From Hysterangium stoloniferum (taxonomy: Eukaryota; Basidiomycota; Agaricomycetes; Hysterangiales; Hysterangiaceae): a DNA stretch of 64,000 nucleotides. The translations under genes and the position numbers were made by a program. This document shows, one piece after another, positions 33,421 to 46,234 of the stretch. The stretch is from assembly GCA_015178975.1 (NCBI GenBank), contig WHVD01000102.1, positions 251,001 to 315,000 of the forward strand, read 5' to 3'. Numbering within the stretch: the stretch's first letter is position 1; every line of letters begins with the position of its first letter. The notes below the pieces were generated by a model. The model was not told where the DNA came from, searched no databases, and worked only from the letters and a program-made list of their open reading frames with translations.

Positions 33421-35504
33421 TGTGAAATATGTGACTTGGTTCTAAACAAAATTGCGACCATGTTTTGCATTCCTTTTATCAAATACGAACGAGACGACCA
33501 TGCACCGCCACAGATGAATATGTAAATACGACCATGCACCGTCACCGCTAAATATGTATTCAATTCGGCCGCGGACTCTTAGACTTTCAGAGTTGCCTCA
33601 TTTGACCCGGCAAATGAATTTTAATTGAATAACGCCGCTTTGATCAGTTTATCAGTTCTAGTTTCTCTTAAGGTACGTCGCTTTAGTTCAGCACCTTATG
33701 TAATCATATTACTAAAGTCTTATTTCCGGAACCCGGAACTGAAACTTTTTTTTTGTGAATTTGCTCCTGGTAACGGTCAAGATTCTCACCAAGACCTCCA
33801 TTTCCGCGCACCAAAAAATCAAAATTACAAAAATAAAGACGTAGGGTATCGAGTGCTACAATATATCCTACTCTGAAGTGCTATGTAATACAATAGCGGA
33901 CCTGTTGAGTCACGTGCCTCCTTCAGGAAAACGAAATGCTTTTGTCACCAAAAGCACGTGACACTAGATTTGCATGGCGCTCATCTATCTTAAGAATGGT
34001 GCAGTGCACCTAATCACCGCTACATTTTTTGCAACGGCCGCTTAACGGTGGAATTGCGTCAAATGAAAAAAAAATCCATTTGTGGACTTTTTGTATATTA
34101 TACCTTTCAAAAATTGAAGGGAAACATGCAATGTCTCCATACAGACCATCCGGAAATGGGAATACCGGATGCAGCTCACAAAGCGGGGCAAGGCTGCAAA
34201 AGAAGTTCAGAAGCATGTCAGGGACTTCAATCACACAGAAGGATATGCAATCCTTCTCATCTTTTTTTTTTGAATATTTAATGTATATTATACATATATA
34301 TAAATTGTTTTTAATGCCTGAAAGCCCCGGCTTGGGAATAAAATAAACTTCTCAAAAATATTATGAATGTATATTAAACATAAATTTCCTCTTTATCAGA
34401 GAATAGCTCAACTTCAAGTAATGTGGCCTCTGAATCCCTGCTGGCCAAAATTTCCCGCCGCGGAGTTGCTTCGATTTCTTCGTCACTCTCAAGATCCCCT
34501 GTTGGACTTACTTGGCTGTCCCAGGCAAGATTTTGACTTTGGCGGCATTGTGTACAAAGGGGCCGAATGAAATTGAACTGGTCACTTACATTATACAAAA
34601 GAAAATCTGACATCCTTGACCATGCGGTACCTTGTCCTTACGGCCCAGAGTGGACGGCCCAAGTGCTACTCGGCCCAGCTCGGCTTGGGCGTTTCAGGGC
34701 CCGGCTCAGCCGGCCCACGGCGGGCCTTGTCAAGTACTACATTCAGTTTTGAGAATTTTGGAAACTCCTCTCGATGATCTTTTAATATCATTGAAAACTT
34801 CATCTACACCCCTTAGATTTCGGATCAGGCTTCTTTCGGCTGCAAAGGGGCATTTACGTCTATGTATCCAATTCTGGCCCTCCGAGTGGGGAATGGTCAT
34901 TTCCCCATGTCGTCAGTGCTGAGATGACTGAGCCTCAGGACCTTTGAGGACAACGGCTTTAGCATGACCTGAGCTCCCCAATGATCAACCCATGGTACTG
35001 CAATCATACAAAAAGGGAACTAAATATAATTTGTAAAAGTAAATCAGATTTTTTGCCTGCTGGTAGCATGTCAGTAACTGTGCAGTTTAAATCTAAAGGA
35101 CATTTCGAGATTGAGAATTTGAGCCTCAGCGCTGTTAGGACCTCTTGTCATCAGGTAAGCGTCAAAGCCCTTAGGCTGCCAAGCCACGGGAGGAATCCTC
35201 ATTCGGAGCGCAGCAGGCATCAGCCAAGGCATCCACATCGCCATTACCGTTCCTTAGCCCCTATCGCCACTAACTAGTGATGACCCATTCAACTCACATT
35301 TGTGATTTTTATGGGGACCTCTAACGAACTTTCTTAAATAGCTCCCAGTCTCATGTTTTGCAATCCGCCGTACGCGTAACCACCATTTTCCTTTGGGAAA
35401 AAAAGTCATAATTGTACATCGTAACAAGGAGGGCAAAGGAAATATAAAAGTCCACATTCGGATTGCTTAGGTACCAGATATTCCGGTTATGCAAATCCTC
35501 TCAC
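33421..35504. other. Intergenic; no gene resolved
   Basis: It contains a short direct repeat (CGACCATGCACCG near 33495 and 33529), a run rich in CGGCCCA near 34640-34730, and several short frames without recognisable domains. The P450 promoter must lie at its left end. Confidence 0.45.
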
Positions 35505-37730
35505 CCCCACCTTCCTAGACTCAGGACCAAATTCCTTGCTTCCTCCTTGGCAACTTCCATGTCCCGTCTCAGATTTCGAGTTCCCACAGGATTCGCCTTC
35601 TGACAATAGCTTGTCAAAATATTCTTCCCATTGGCTTTCTTCAACTCTCCCAGCAAACGCTTGGAGATATGGTCCTGGGGACTAATAATGGCATTTAGAA
35701 TATGAATGGCACGTATGGGTCCCATCCGGTACTTGTTAAATGCGTGGTTACTTCAAAGTTCGAATGGTTAGTCAACTCAATATCGTGAGAGGATTGAGAG
35801 AAAATAATAAATTCGACATACTCAACCACACCGACTAAAGACTCCACCAATCTCCCCTCTGCTCTCAGCAATTCCATAGAGGTGAATACCATCGCACAAA
35901 TACACTGCAATATGTCACATATCGCCAGGAGCTCGGCATGAGGAGGTTTGCGCTTCCCCTTTACTTCCATTTCTACCTTCTTCACTTGGTTTGTCAAGTC
36001 CTTGAAAGAACCCACAAGACCCGACACGCCCAAAGGCCCTTTAACAATATCGACGAACCCGCTCTCTTCGACTTGACACATCTCAAAGAGGGGTATTTCC
36101 CACGGTCGGCATTTAAGTGGGCCTTCACTTCCTCCCCTGTTTTATATATAAAAAGAAAATGTGTATTGGTCAGTAGTGGAGTCGGTGATCTACGATATAT
36201 GGGGTTGGGGAACTGGAATATAACAGACTCTTTAATCCTCCTATATCCCATCATTCTTACACCCGACAGTTCCTCGGGGGTGAGACACCTATACATCAGA
36301 ATCAACTGCGCCATTCTGGGTATGTTCTGTCCAAGGAGACGATGGTGCCTTGAGAACGGCGCGAACGCCAATTCCTTCGCAGTGATACAGAACGTTGCGG
36401 AGATAACGTGTGGGTCTTGCTCGTGAATGGGTTTGTTGCCGATTGCGCTTAGCAAAAGCCATGTAATATCGCTCACTGCAGAAGCGGGTAAACTCCGAGC
36501 GAGGTACCTGGAGTGGAGGTTAATAACGAGGAGATGAAATACGGGCTTTTTTTTTCTATGGCACTTACAGAACAGAAATATTACTGTGCAGATGAGCCAG
36601 CCACATAGCCACCTCAGGTGATATAACGTTCGGTCTACCGGCGGCCTTTGTACCAGTAGTTGTCCAATTAAGCCATGCAACCAATTTGGATCCTACATCG
36701 GCCGCGAAGAGGTTGACATTGCGAGAGTAGCATGGTCTCAAAAAAAATAGTTGACTAATAAATGCCAGAACTAAAGATGAGTATGCAGGTACCTGACAAA
36801 TTCCAACGCATCTTTCAAAATCTCCGAAAACCTCTCCTGAACCCCCTTATCAAGTTCGGTTATTGTCAATACAGCTGAACCGGAGAATCGTTTCTCCGAC
36901 TGATCAAGCCACTTGATTGCACGGCGAGTCTTCATCGACATCACTACACGATCTACAGTGTTCAAGCCAAGTAGTCCAATGTGGAATGTTTTTGCGGCGT
37001 AATGGCGGGCCAGGAGGACACGGGAACGTGAAGCCGATATCTGAATCGCAAATTCCATCTTGTCTCGGATATCCTTGGATTTCGCCATGCTGGGTAATCT
37101 GACATCGTGAAGGAGAGCAGGTGGCACAATGACTGGAGAGGTTGTTTCGCGTTTCACTTTGCCAGCAGGCAGGTCGCAGATTATCTTTGCCAGGAGGTCA
37201 TTTGGGGGACTGTCCGTTGTGGTAGCAAGTCCTGAGCACTAGGATATATACAGTTAAAACAGAGAATAGTCGTTGCATGGATAGAGACATACAAGTCCAG
37301 CGACCCACTCAGTGATGTGCTCATCTGAAAGCGGGTGGTGCTCTTTATCTACTGTTCTCAGACACAGACTATGGGTGGGATCATCGCATGCCCATTTCCT
37401 CTCTAATATATCGCAGAAATAATGACATTGTTGTTGGCTGTATTCGTTGGAGACGTCCCTGAATAAGTGTGACTACGTTTGAAAATAAAAATTAGTAGGT
37501 CTAACAAGAGCTCACCCAGAGCTTCGTCGGGATTGATAATGCCGTAGTGAGTGTTGAAGCAACATGTAGATGCAGATGAGGTCCTGTTCCGAGTCGGTTC
37601 TAACTCGGCTATGCTTGCTTCTTGACAGGTGTCACAGCAGCACCAGCAAGGGCTGTGCTTTGCTACGTTAATTGCCAATTCAGATTTGAGGCTGTACAAA
37701 TGCAAGTACCTAGCTGTACATGTCAACCAA
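35505..37730 (-). CDS. Uncharacterised multi-exon protein
   Basis: Several long minus-strand blocks have coding character and plausible splice sites. 37515-37726 is cysteine-rich (C-W-C-C-C-D-T-C). 36800-37230 is helical, with R-H-Y-A-A-K-T-F-H-I-G-L-L. About 36545-36735, 36170-36510, 35700-36060 and 35505-35700 follow. No domain is recognised, no signal peptide is seen, and exact exon joins are uncertain. CpG content is normal and there are no transposon marks, so it is likely a host gene. It lies between the P450 and the MFS transporter. Confidence 0.5.
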
Positions 37731-37879
37731 AGCCAATCTGAAGTTCTGGTTTCAACTTAGATGGAATTAGCGCCAAGCGCCCAGAGCGATCCACATCTTT
37801 TGTCATGTGCTCAGGTTCTGTAAGGATAATCACATGCAAACGTTCCAAGGACTGATACACTTAATATCACCAGTTAATT

Positions 37880-38350
37880 AAATTATATGTCCCAAAATGG
37901 GATTGAGACCCACGGCCATGGACAAACAATGGCTTAGAGCGATACCCCAAACCTTAGTCTGGTGTGCTGTTATCTATAATCACTCTAGATTAATGGTGCA
38001 CTGATATCATTATAATGTCCCCTCAGGTCATTCTAAATGACAACTACCCGATTCCTAAAACTATTTGACACGAGCCGCCAAGTCACCCTTCTACTTGGCT
38101 GGAACTGATATTGTAATGTCATAAGAAAATTCTACTTTACAGTAGTAACTTGCTCACCTGCTCCGGTCCTGAAGCGGGATTGACATCCGCAGCCTGATAC
38201 AAACAATGGCGCTTAAGCCTAGTCCGAGGTGCTATTATCTATAATCGCTGTATATTAGTGGTGCACTAATCATAATTATAATATTTTCCACATGCTCAAT
38301 TTGTAACTAGCCGACTCTTATGCATATCCAATCCTCCCGGTCTCCCCGTC
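37880..38350. repeat. Diverged direct repeat of about 100 bp between two genes
   Basis: 37925-38015 and 38190-38290 share ordered blocks (CAATGGC, GCT[GA]TTATCTATAATC, GTGCACT, ATTATAAT). On the minus strand each carries a possible tRNA B box (for example GGGTCTCAATCCC). This may be a decayed SINE pair. No A box is clear. Confidence 0.4.
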
Positions 38351-38591
38351 TGGTGCCACCAACCGCCAAGCGCCCCTCAGACCAAGCTTACTTGGCTCGG
38401 ACTTGGCCGCCTCTTATGTACCTATGATGTTTATAATAAACGTGGGTCAAGTTAAGGATGAACGTGCACATTTATCCTAGATATATGGATTTTAATTTCG
38501 AAGTCAAAAGGAAAGCAAACGTGTCCTCTTGCTCCTGCTCCTGCAGCCGTATTTTCGCGAACCGTCAACTATCGTTGAGTTCATTTTCAGC

Positions 38592-41500
38592 ATGACCAAC
38601 TTGAAAGGTGTATGGAATTGTACGTATTTATCCTGTGGTGTGGCTGCGTGTATATCATAGTGGTTTAATGATGCGGTGTTGTAGCGTATACATTGATTGA
38701 GAAACGCAACATGTACGTCGTTGACATTTGAGCGTCGCCAATATCTAACTTTAGATACACCCTCAGTGCATTCTATATTGGCGGTATCATGTTCTACAAG
38801 CTCGGCTTAGAGTTCTTTAATGGCTCTATCACCACGCTGGCAAGCGATCGTTTCGCATCTGCCCGTACATTCACGAAACGTATGTATACTTCTATCTTTC
38901 GCTACCATTGTCATATATATAACAAACGCGTGTTATTTACCCCCAAATATCGATAGTCGGCGCCGCCCAAGGAATCAACCAAGCAGCCCAGTGCGTCGGA
39001 GCAATTCTCATCGGCCCCCTTGTCAAGCGATGGCCAACACGTTCGGTTCTATCAGTTGCGATATTTGTATTCGCTTTGATGACAACAATTTTACTTATTG
39101 TTGATGCGGGAACTGGTGGGTCCACTTCGCGTCTTGCCCTCCGTTTTGTGAGTTTATACCCCGCGACCACCAGGTGGGAAAATCAAACCGGCTGGGGCAT
39201 CCAAACCAGTTTATGGAAGTTGGAATCCTAATATCGTAGGTTGTGTCAGCTATATTAGGAGGTGGTATGCTAATATAGCCCGCTTTGAGATATTTGTGAT
39301 CTGGACGTTTAGCGGTATTGTCTACGGAATGGTCGAGCTTGTTCGACGGGTCATGTACGTCTTCCCTCGTTTCTCTAGCTCTTCGATTCTCTTTAACGAC
39401 TCATAATCACACATCCCAGTCCCGCTGACATCGTCGGTGGTGACGTTCAAAAATTACGTCGAATGGACGCTACCGTTGTATGTCCATATTTACCGCCATT
39501 TCCCACTCTCATGAAATTTAATCAATATTTAAGCATGTGTTCTATGGTATGTCATTTTGCGTCCTAAATTCATCATGCATGCCTGACCAACGCCAATAAC
39601 CACCGACAGAGGTAGCAGGAACAATAGGTGCATTCGCCTCGTCCTCCGCAATCAGTCGATGGGGGAACAATTATAGTTTCTTCCTTACGCCTGGTATGTA
39701 CGCATTTCTCATTTCTTTGTAATTCGTCATTGTTATCATTCTGACACGACCGATAACATCAATCACAAATAGTCTTCTTCGCTTTCGCAGGTGTAAGTCA
39801 TGATCTCAATCCCTCCACATATTCTCTCATTCTCATTGAATTACACACACATACACACACTGACCTCTTCCAACTATCAACCACCAGGTAACATGGTTGG
39901 CCGTCAGCGCTTTAACATTTCGGCCCAGGTCGGATAAGGATAATCAAGATGCAAACCTCGATACGCCACCTATCGCTAAACAAGGATACGTACTGCAATT
40001 TTTCGGAACGATAATAGGATTTGCAGAGTCCTTGATTTATGGTGCGAGGTTGGTTTTCGGGCATCGGAAATTTATCTGTGGGTTGAAATTTCGTTGTGTC
40101 ATTTGTCGTCTACTGTAGGAGGTGAGGACACTGAAAATGAACTGTTTTAGGGCTCGTACCCGGATAGTAAGTGCTCATTTTCCCGGGGCAGTTAAAAGGG
40201 GGCTCTCTGGACGTATTTTCATTGACTTGATTTTTTGAAATTAGTGCACTTGCACTTTATCTGCATAGGTAAACACCCGTTGCGTTGCCTCCTTCTGTGC
40301 AGAGAAACTGACATTGTCTCCCCCCCAGATTCCTAGAAAGCAGTCTCGCCCCCGCGTTTGCCAAGCGCGTGTTGACTATCTCGGCTTGGAGTCAGATTAT
40401 TGTTGGAGGTTAGTCTTGCCGCTATACCACCCTTCGGGTGTCCCTGCCAAAGCTTTATTTCCTAACCGATGGCTTATCTCCGCTTCCTCATCCCAGGATC
40501 CAATTTCGGAGAAGTACGTTGCCCCTCCCTGCCCTCTTCTCCCAAAATTAAGCATGACCCCCACTTGTACTAATCAATCACCCCGACCTCTAACAGCTCC
40601 TGGGCGCCCTCTCAGTGTTCCTTCTCTCCGATTACGTTACGTCTCCCCTTCCTTGGCTCCGTCTCGATGCGCTTATGGTGCGTCTGTCAGTCCATTTCGC
40701 CGAGATCCATCAATTTCGTCCCCCCCGCTCTTGTCCTCGTATCCAGTTCGTTCACGTTCATTCCCATCGCACATACAACATAGCACATTCTATGACGCAC
40801 GCTACATGGCTGACTTGCATCCCCCTTTGACCCACAGCTTAACATCGTCTGGATTCTTCCCTACTTTGCGACAATTGCGACACCCAACGTTGAATGGGCG
40901 TGGAAAGTTGCGGGGTGTTTTATTCCTATTTCGTTTGTGAGTGGTTGATTTTGTTCTTTCTTTTCTCTTCCCTTCTTTTCTTTTCCTTGCTTTATTTTAC
41001 TTTTTTTTTTGGTCTACGGGATGCGATTTCCGTACAACAAAGCCAATAAACCTAACCAACCTCCCTTTTTTTTTCTTCTCATCGTTTTCCTATAGGGTTG
41101 GGCTGCAGGTGATGTATCTCTAGCAGCATACATCCAATCTTCGCTGTCGGATGCTGGATTTGGTATGTTCGGTTCTCGTATTCACTGTCGATTCCATGGA
41201 TTGTTCACGTTGCATTACGTCATTAGATAATAAGCATGTCTCACCGCTAGGAGCCGTCATGGTACGTTTTTCAATCTCCCCATGGGGTTATTTTATTGAC
41301 TTGAACTCATAATTTCCCCCCCACACTCCTCCAATCATTGACGATCCTCAGGCCATACTCTATTCAATATACATCATCCTCAATGCCATATTCAGCTCCG
41401 TCCTTGGAAAAGTGATAGATGACGATTTCACGGCGACCGGAAATATTGAATCGTCATTGAAAAGAGTCGCTGGGTACATCTTTATTACTTTATCCACATT

Positions 41501-41714
41501 GATGCGCACACTGACACAATTCTCCCTTCCATTTTCTAGGATCCAATTCTCTGTATGTAGTGGAATTATCCTTCTAGCAACATTTATCCCCATCGGCGCG
41601 TTCGCATTGAATCCGAAGTTTATTGGGCACAGTTATGATTCGGAAAAGGCTATGGACCAGAATCTTGTTGTAGTTGAGGGTAAGGGTGATAAGTACAACG
41701 GGGATCAGGATTAA
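38592..41714 (+). CDS. Major facilitator superfamily transporter, apparently intact
   Basis: Starts at ATG 38592. More than a dozen exons, split by introns of about 50-130 bp, form one reading frame ending TAA at 41712-41714. The blocks include F-F-N-G-S-I-T-T-L-A-S-D-R-F (38815), V-G-A-A-Q-G-I-N-Q-A-A (38955), the cytoplasmic L-V-K-R-W-P-T-R loop (39020), P-A-D-I-V-G-G-D-V (39425), a long polar central loop with F-R-P-R-S-D-K (39930), and W-A-A-G-D-V-S-L-A-A-Y (41100). Alternating hydrophobic helices fit a 12-helix transporter of about 500 residues. The substrate cannot be read from sequence. The exact structure of the first two exons is uncertain. Confidence 0.8.
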
Positions 41715-42780
41715 GCAAAGCCGGAGTGGGGATAAGTCGCCGTCTTTTGGATAATGAAGAAGGTTTTTAGTCTACGTTTCGATTTTGAGTCTTCTGATCT
41801 GTCTCGTGTGGGGATAGACTCAGCGAATCTATAATGGATTGGCGGCCGGTTGTGTGTTTGTTGCGCTCTGTCATCTTTTGTACCTTGTAGTCATTATGAT
41901 TTTTTATGATTGGTCTGCTGACAGCCGGCGTGGACGAGTTCGAAGGAACTAAGCTATGAGAACGGTGTACGCGTTTCAGGAACCCCGCTGCTCTTGAATG
42001 GCCGGAGTTGACGTGTTGGTGAAGGAGTGGCGAGAGGCGGCATTACCCCACGCCCAAGTAGAAAATCAACAGGTAGTTGTCTGTGATATCTATGTAAACC
42101 TACTGAGACATCGTTATCTATATTATATCCTGATGTCGTCGTTTCCCTGACCAGGGATAACTGTGAAAAGTGCTTACCCGGGTAAGGCCTGTAAGTGATG
42201 TGGTCCGAACCGAGACACATTTCTTACCAACGACAAACCAATCTGCTAAGTTTTCATCAACTCAGAAGAGCCCACCCCCTCTCAATAAACGTCTCCTGGC
42301 TCTGATATATACCTTACAACGGGGATTCTACGGTCATCTTGCCTTGGCCTGATGCGGTAAGATGGCCTAGGCCATTGTTGGTAGACGGACCGACATGTTC
42401 TGAATAGGGAGGACGTCCTGAAAGTGTGGCGTCATAGGAACCTAGTTGGGCTTGAAAATAAAAAGAACTAAAATAATTACAGTAACAAAATATTACATAC
42501 TTCACAATCCTGCCTGTATCAAAAAATGACAATAAAAAAATTAAAACAGCTATTGGTTAAAACCAAGATTGGGAGGGCAGGTGGCAGGTAAAAACACAGG
42601 CTTGGAAATGGTGCACAGTCTATATTGGAGGTAAGATGAATGACCATTATAAGATGATGGAGGTGGCTCAAGTTCGTATACAGATTGTGTAACTCACCTG
42701 TCTGCAAGTGGGATGTGGATACCTGTTGCACAATTTGTTGCTGGATGTGACTGCTTGTTAAGATTTGTGTTGGTTGGTCC
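41715..42780. other. Intergenic; no gene resolved
   Basis: It holds the MFS 3' flank and about 700 bp without coding signal. The gene island ends at 42780, where a D-type LTR begins. Confidence 0.45.
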
Positions 42781-43299
42781 TGTTAAGTTTTTGTGGTGCT
42801 GTTCCTAGACCGTATAACTTTCCATTTGTCTGAGTGAGGTGGCAGTACTTGTTGTAAACAGATAAGGACTAAACAAATACAAATAGACCTTATATAATCC
42901 AAAGTACATGGTAAATTCCCAACTGCAGTGACCCAAGCCCTAATGCTCGTGATCCCTCGCTAACCCAAATCCCAGAAAAGTCAACACACTCCCTCGAGCA
43001 TAAGGGGCTCACAGTGACCATCCCCACTCCCTCGAGCATAAGGGGCTTGCAGTGACCATCCCCACTCCCTCAAACAGATATCCATACCATCCAAGTCTCC
43101 CCACAGCCCGAGCACTCCCTGAAGTTCAGTAACTCCCAATCTGAACCAAAATGCCTCTACCATGAATAGCAAGTCTCCCAGTCCAAGCTCCCTCACTGCA
43201 ACTCCCATTCCCAATCAATCCCAAGGCCATTTATGGGAAGTGTGATGGCGGATGGCAATGTCTAAACAGTGATCCAGGACAAAATTGACCTGACTCAGT
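42781..43299 (-). mobile_element. Family D element, truncated
   Basis: LTR 42781-42986 is nearly identical to 25156-25361. The following interior aligns to 25362-25637 and then stops. It carries an extra tandem copy of about 41 bp (ACTCCCTCGAGCATAAGG) near 42990-43065. The minisatellite and second LTR are missing. Confidence 0.8.
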
Positions 43300-43461
43300 G
43301 TGGATAAGCTCTGCAAGATCTGGGAGTATTGTTACAATGACTTCAATCTGATCACTACCATCATTGCATAATTCACTATGCATGGATTGGATGTATTGTT
43401 ATTGCACAGGCTGTTTCAACTCAATGTTTTTGTACTTGTGCATTACACCTGGTATGTTAAA

Positions 43462-43778
43462 TGTTAGAATGAGATGAGAACCAATAAAGAAAACTTGCAC
43501 CTGCTATATCCTTTCCCTGGGGGTATTGCTTGTGTTTCATTCCACTGAGGATGCACTGTTTGACTTGGTGCCATGTGAGATGGCTGGTTGCCTTGCTCTC
43601 AGTTGCCTTTTGTGATACAAGCAGAGCCTTTGTGGTTGGAGCTGCACCATTAATCATGCTCAATAAAAATGCAAGTAAATGGAAAGAACCACTGATCTCA
43701 ATTAATCTGTCCCACTGTTGAACCAATAAGCCCAATAGCCTCAATTGCCTCCAGCCCTGCCAAGGGTCAGACTTAACA
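43462..43778 (-). mobile_element. Putative solo LTR (family G)
   Basis: 317 bp framed by TGTTAGAATGAG and CTTAACA. The termini fit the other LTRs here, but the flanks (TTAAA, GTTTC) do not match. A 110-codon minus frame inside has no recognisable domain. Confidence 0.4.
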
Positions 43779-43869
43779 GTTTCCACCACAAAGGGGGGGT
43801 TAGTGGATTAATTAATAACCCCACTGTTCTTTGAGCGAATCCCCACGAATTATACCTATTCCACATCTT

Positions 43870-44310
43870 GTGGGGATAGGAGCGAGATGAGATGGATTTC
43901 AGCCCAGATTATCCAGGTGGTAAGAATGAGGCTTAGGACAATGATATAACATCGTAGTCTTAGTTTACTTATCATGTTACAGGGATTCTGTGATTTTCTC
44001 CCATATGTTGCCACTGAGCCACAGAGCTTGGAGAATATATTCACTTATTCTTGGTATTATCGTGATCATTTATATCTGACTTCAATAGGAAATCTCGGAA
44101 TGTAATTTGTAACAGACCAATAGGCACCGGTTCACCTCTAAACAAACTCATAAACAAATGCAGGTTACAATAGGTATATGTGATCTTAACTTCACTCATC
44201 AGACACCTCAAGTTATCTGTATTAGTAGGATGCCTCACTGGTCTAAGTAGCAAATTCTTTACTTCAAGTTTCATGGGAGAATCCTGATACAAGTTTCGTA
44301 ATGACTGCAA
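43870..44310 (-). pseudogene. Possible F-box-type gene remnant
   Basis: The minus frame at 44041-44310 gives V-K-N-L-L-L-x-P-V-x-H-P-T-N, reminiscent of the repeat region of mushroom F-box proteins. An L-P-N-E-L-I-L-F motif occurs in both arms of the palindrome to the right. An E-type LTR piece lies between. The link is an inference. Confidence 0.35.
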
Positions 44311-44659
44311 CTGTGAGAGAAGTGCACAGTAACCGATATTGAAGTATCATATTTACAATTGTACTACATCTAGCATAAATACAATCGTTAGAGTAGCAAT
44401 GAAACGAGGGCCCATAGTGGAAAGAAACGGACATATATGTGATTTAATATGCTGAAAAAATAGTTTGCATACAGGTCAGTGACTGGATATATAGGGCAGT
44501 TGAAGCCTGTGTGGAGGTTTGATGTTTACCTCCAGTGTTCGGGGTATTGCCTCAAGTGAGTTTCTCTTTCTGCCCTGCTGTTATAATGAACATAGCATCC
44601 AGGACATGAACCTTAGAGCATAACATTGGCCAAACTTTCCAATATAAGGACTCACTGGA

Positions 44660-44840
44660 CTTACAGGGTATGTGGGGCAGGAGCAGAGTCTGAATTGTGA
44701 CAGGTCACTTGACCATAATGGGAATGGGGCTCAGTTAGAGAGCTGTCAGGTTTTCTGAGCAGGATCCAGTGACTGGTGCATGGGACAGGGTTGGAGATAG
44801 ACAGGAGTGGAGTCCGGCAGGTATTCTGGTGAGAGGGATA
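44660..44840 (-). mobile_element. Fragment of an E-type LTR
   Basis: Collinear with 26940-27090 (GACAGGTCA, GGGGCTCA[GA]TTAGAG and GATGGAGTCCG-like blocks). It ends where the palindrome begins. Confidence 0.65.
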
Positions 44841-44848
44841 GATACACT

Positions 44849-45861
44849 GTTATCCCAGGTCTACATCCTTTTTCGTTCTGCCCAGGGTCTTTAGGTGTTC
44901 TTCTTGCTCCGTAAAACGCGCAAGCTCTGTCTTTTTGGCGTCTCGTGGGTACATCTAGACCATTAGACCTTCATGCATTGGCGCTCTTCTCTCGTTCAGA
45001 TTCATAGAGGTGTAGTGTTGTGCATAGTTGTCCTTGTCGCAAAATATAGTTTGGTTTATTCTACTCCGTACCTAGAGTTTGAAGGGGTAAAACTATTTCT
45101 TCGACTTATTTGACATCGTTGCAGATTCTGTGCATAGATACAGACGCCTCTCCGGAGATTGCTTAATCGGAAATAGATTGTTGCCATGAGTAACATACCA
45201 AGGTTCTTCACAGATGAAATAAGATTAATTCGTTCGGAAGATCCAAAGGAAAGCCAGACTTGCAGTGATTGACAAAGAGATTCAATATTCATGCTTGTCG
45301 ATTCATGCTTGTCGATTCAGACATATCGGTCTCGCACCCAGCTTATTACCCCGCCCTACCTAGGTATGAGCCACAAATGGAACAAAAAACAACTCTATAC
45401 TATAACTTTTATGATGGAATGCTATTGAATCTCTTTGTCAATCACTGCAAGTCTGGCTTTCCTTTGGATCTTCCGAACGAATTAATCTTATTTCATCTGT
45501 GAAGAACCTTGGTATGTTACTCATGGCAACAATCTATTTCCGATTAAGCAATCTCCGGAGAGGCGTCTGTATCTATGCACAGAATCTGCAACGATGTCAA
45601 ATAAGTCGAAGAAATAGTTTTACCCCTTCAAACTCTAGGTACGGAGTAGAATAAACCAAACTATATTTTGCGACAAGGACAACTATGCACAACACTACAC
45701 CTCTATGAATCTGAACGAGAGAAGAGCGCCAATGCATGAAGGTCTAATGGTCTAGATGTACCCACGAGACGCCAAAAAGACAGAGCTTGCGCGTTTTACG
45801 GAGCAAGAAGAACACCTAAAGACCCTGGGCAGAACGAAAAAGGATGTAGACCTGGGATAAC
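44849..45861. repeat. Large palindrome: two 439-bp arms, 135-bp loop
   Basis: 44849-45287 is the reverse complement of 45423-45861 with no mismatch found in the blocks compared by eye. The loop is 45288-45422. The flanks show no target-site duplication and the arms encode no transposase. One arm reads as a short F-box-like start. It is either a real inverted duplication or an assembly fold-back. Confidence 0.85.
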
Positions 45862-46234
45862 CGAAAAGAATCGACTATTGACTTTCCTGCCGATAGACTC
45901 GTCCAACGCTCATCTGTGTTCCAAGTGTTCACCCTACACGATTGAACCTGTTGATGGCCTCATATGCATTCTTGAGCCCTCTCTGTGTATTCTTGACTTC
46001 ATCTTGGACGCGCTCAATAGACTTGAAGTACTTGACAGTTTTAACACGAAGTTCTGATGTGGAAGCACAAGCGAATGGCGAAGGGTTATCGTGTAACAGA
46101 GTATAACATAGAGCATACACATATGAGAAGCGCATAAAATGGAAAAAAAACTGCATCTACGCACCAGCAGTCACATCTTCGTCCGCAACAATCAACGCCC
46201 ACCGATGAAGTTGTAGCGCACTAAGGGTAGTGAG

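Noticed and set aside
40314..40940. 208-codon plus ORF as a gene
   Set aside because: It is a shadow frame over three MFS exons and their introns. The exon frames match transporter blocks, this one does not.
31051..41714. Secondary-metabolite gene cluster
   Set aside because: No synthase, terpene cyclase or transferase is seen, so the label is not supported.
43462..43789. 110-codon minus ORF as a host gene
   Set aside because: It fills a segment with LTR-like termini and has no recognisable domain. Treated as a putative solo LTR instead.
44849..45861. Palindrome as a DNA transposon with long terminal inverted repeats
   Set aside because: No target duplication at either end, no transposase, and loop sequence without element features.
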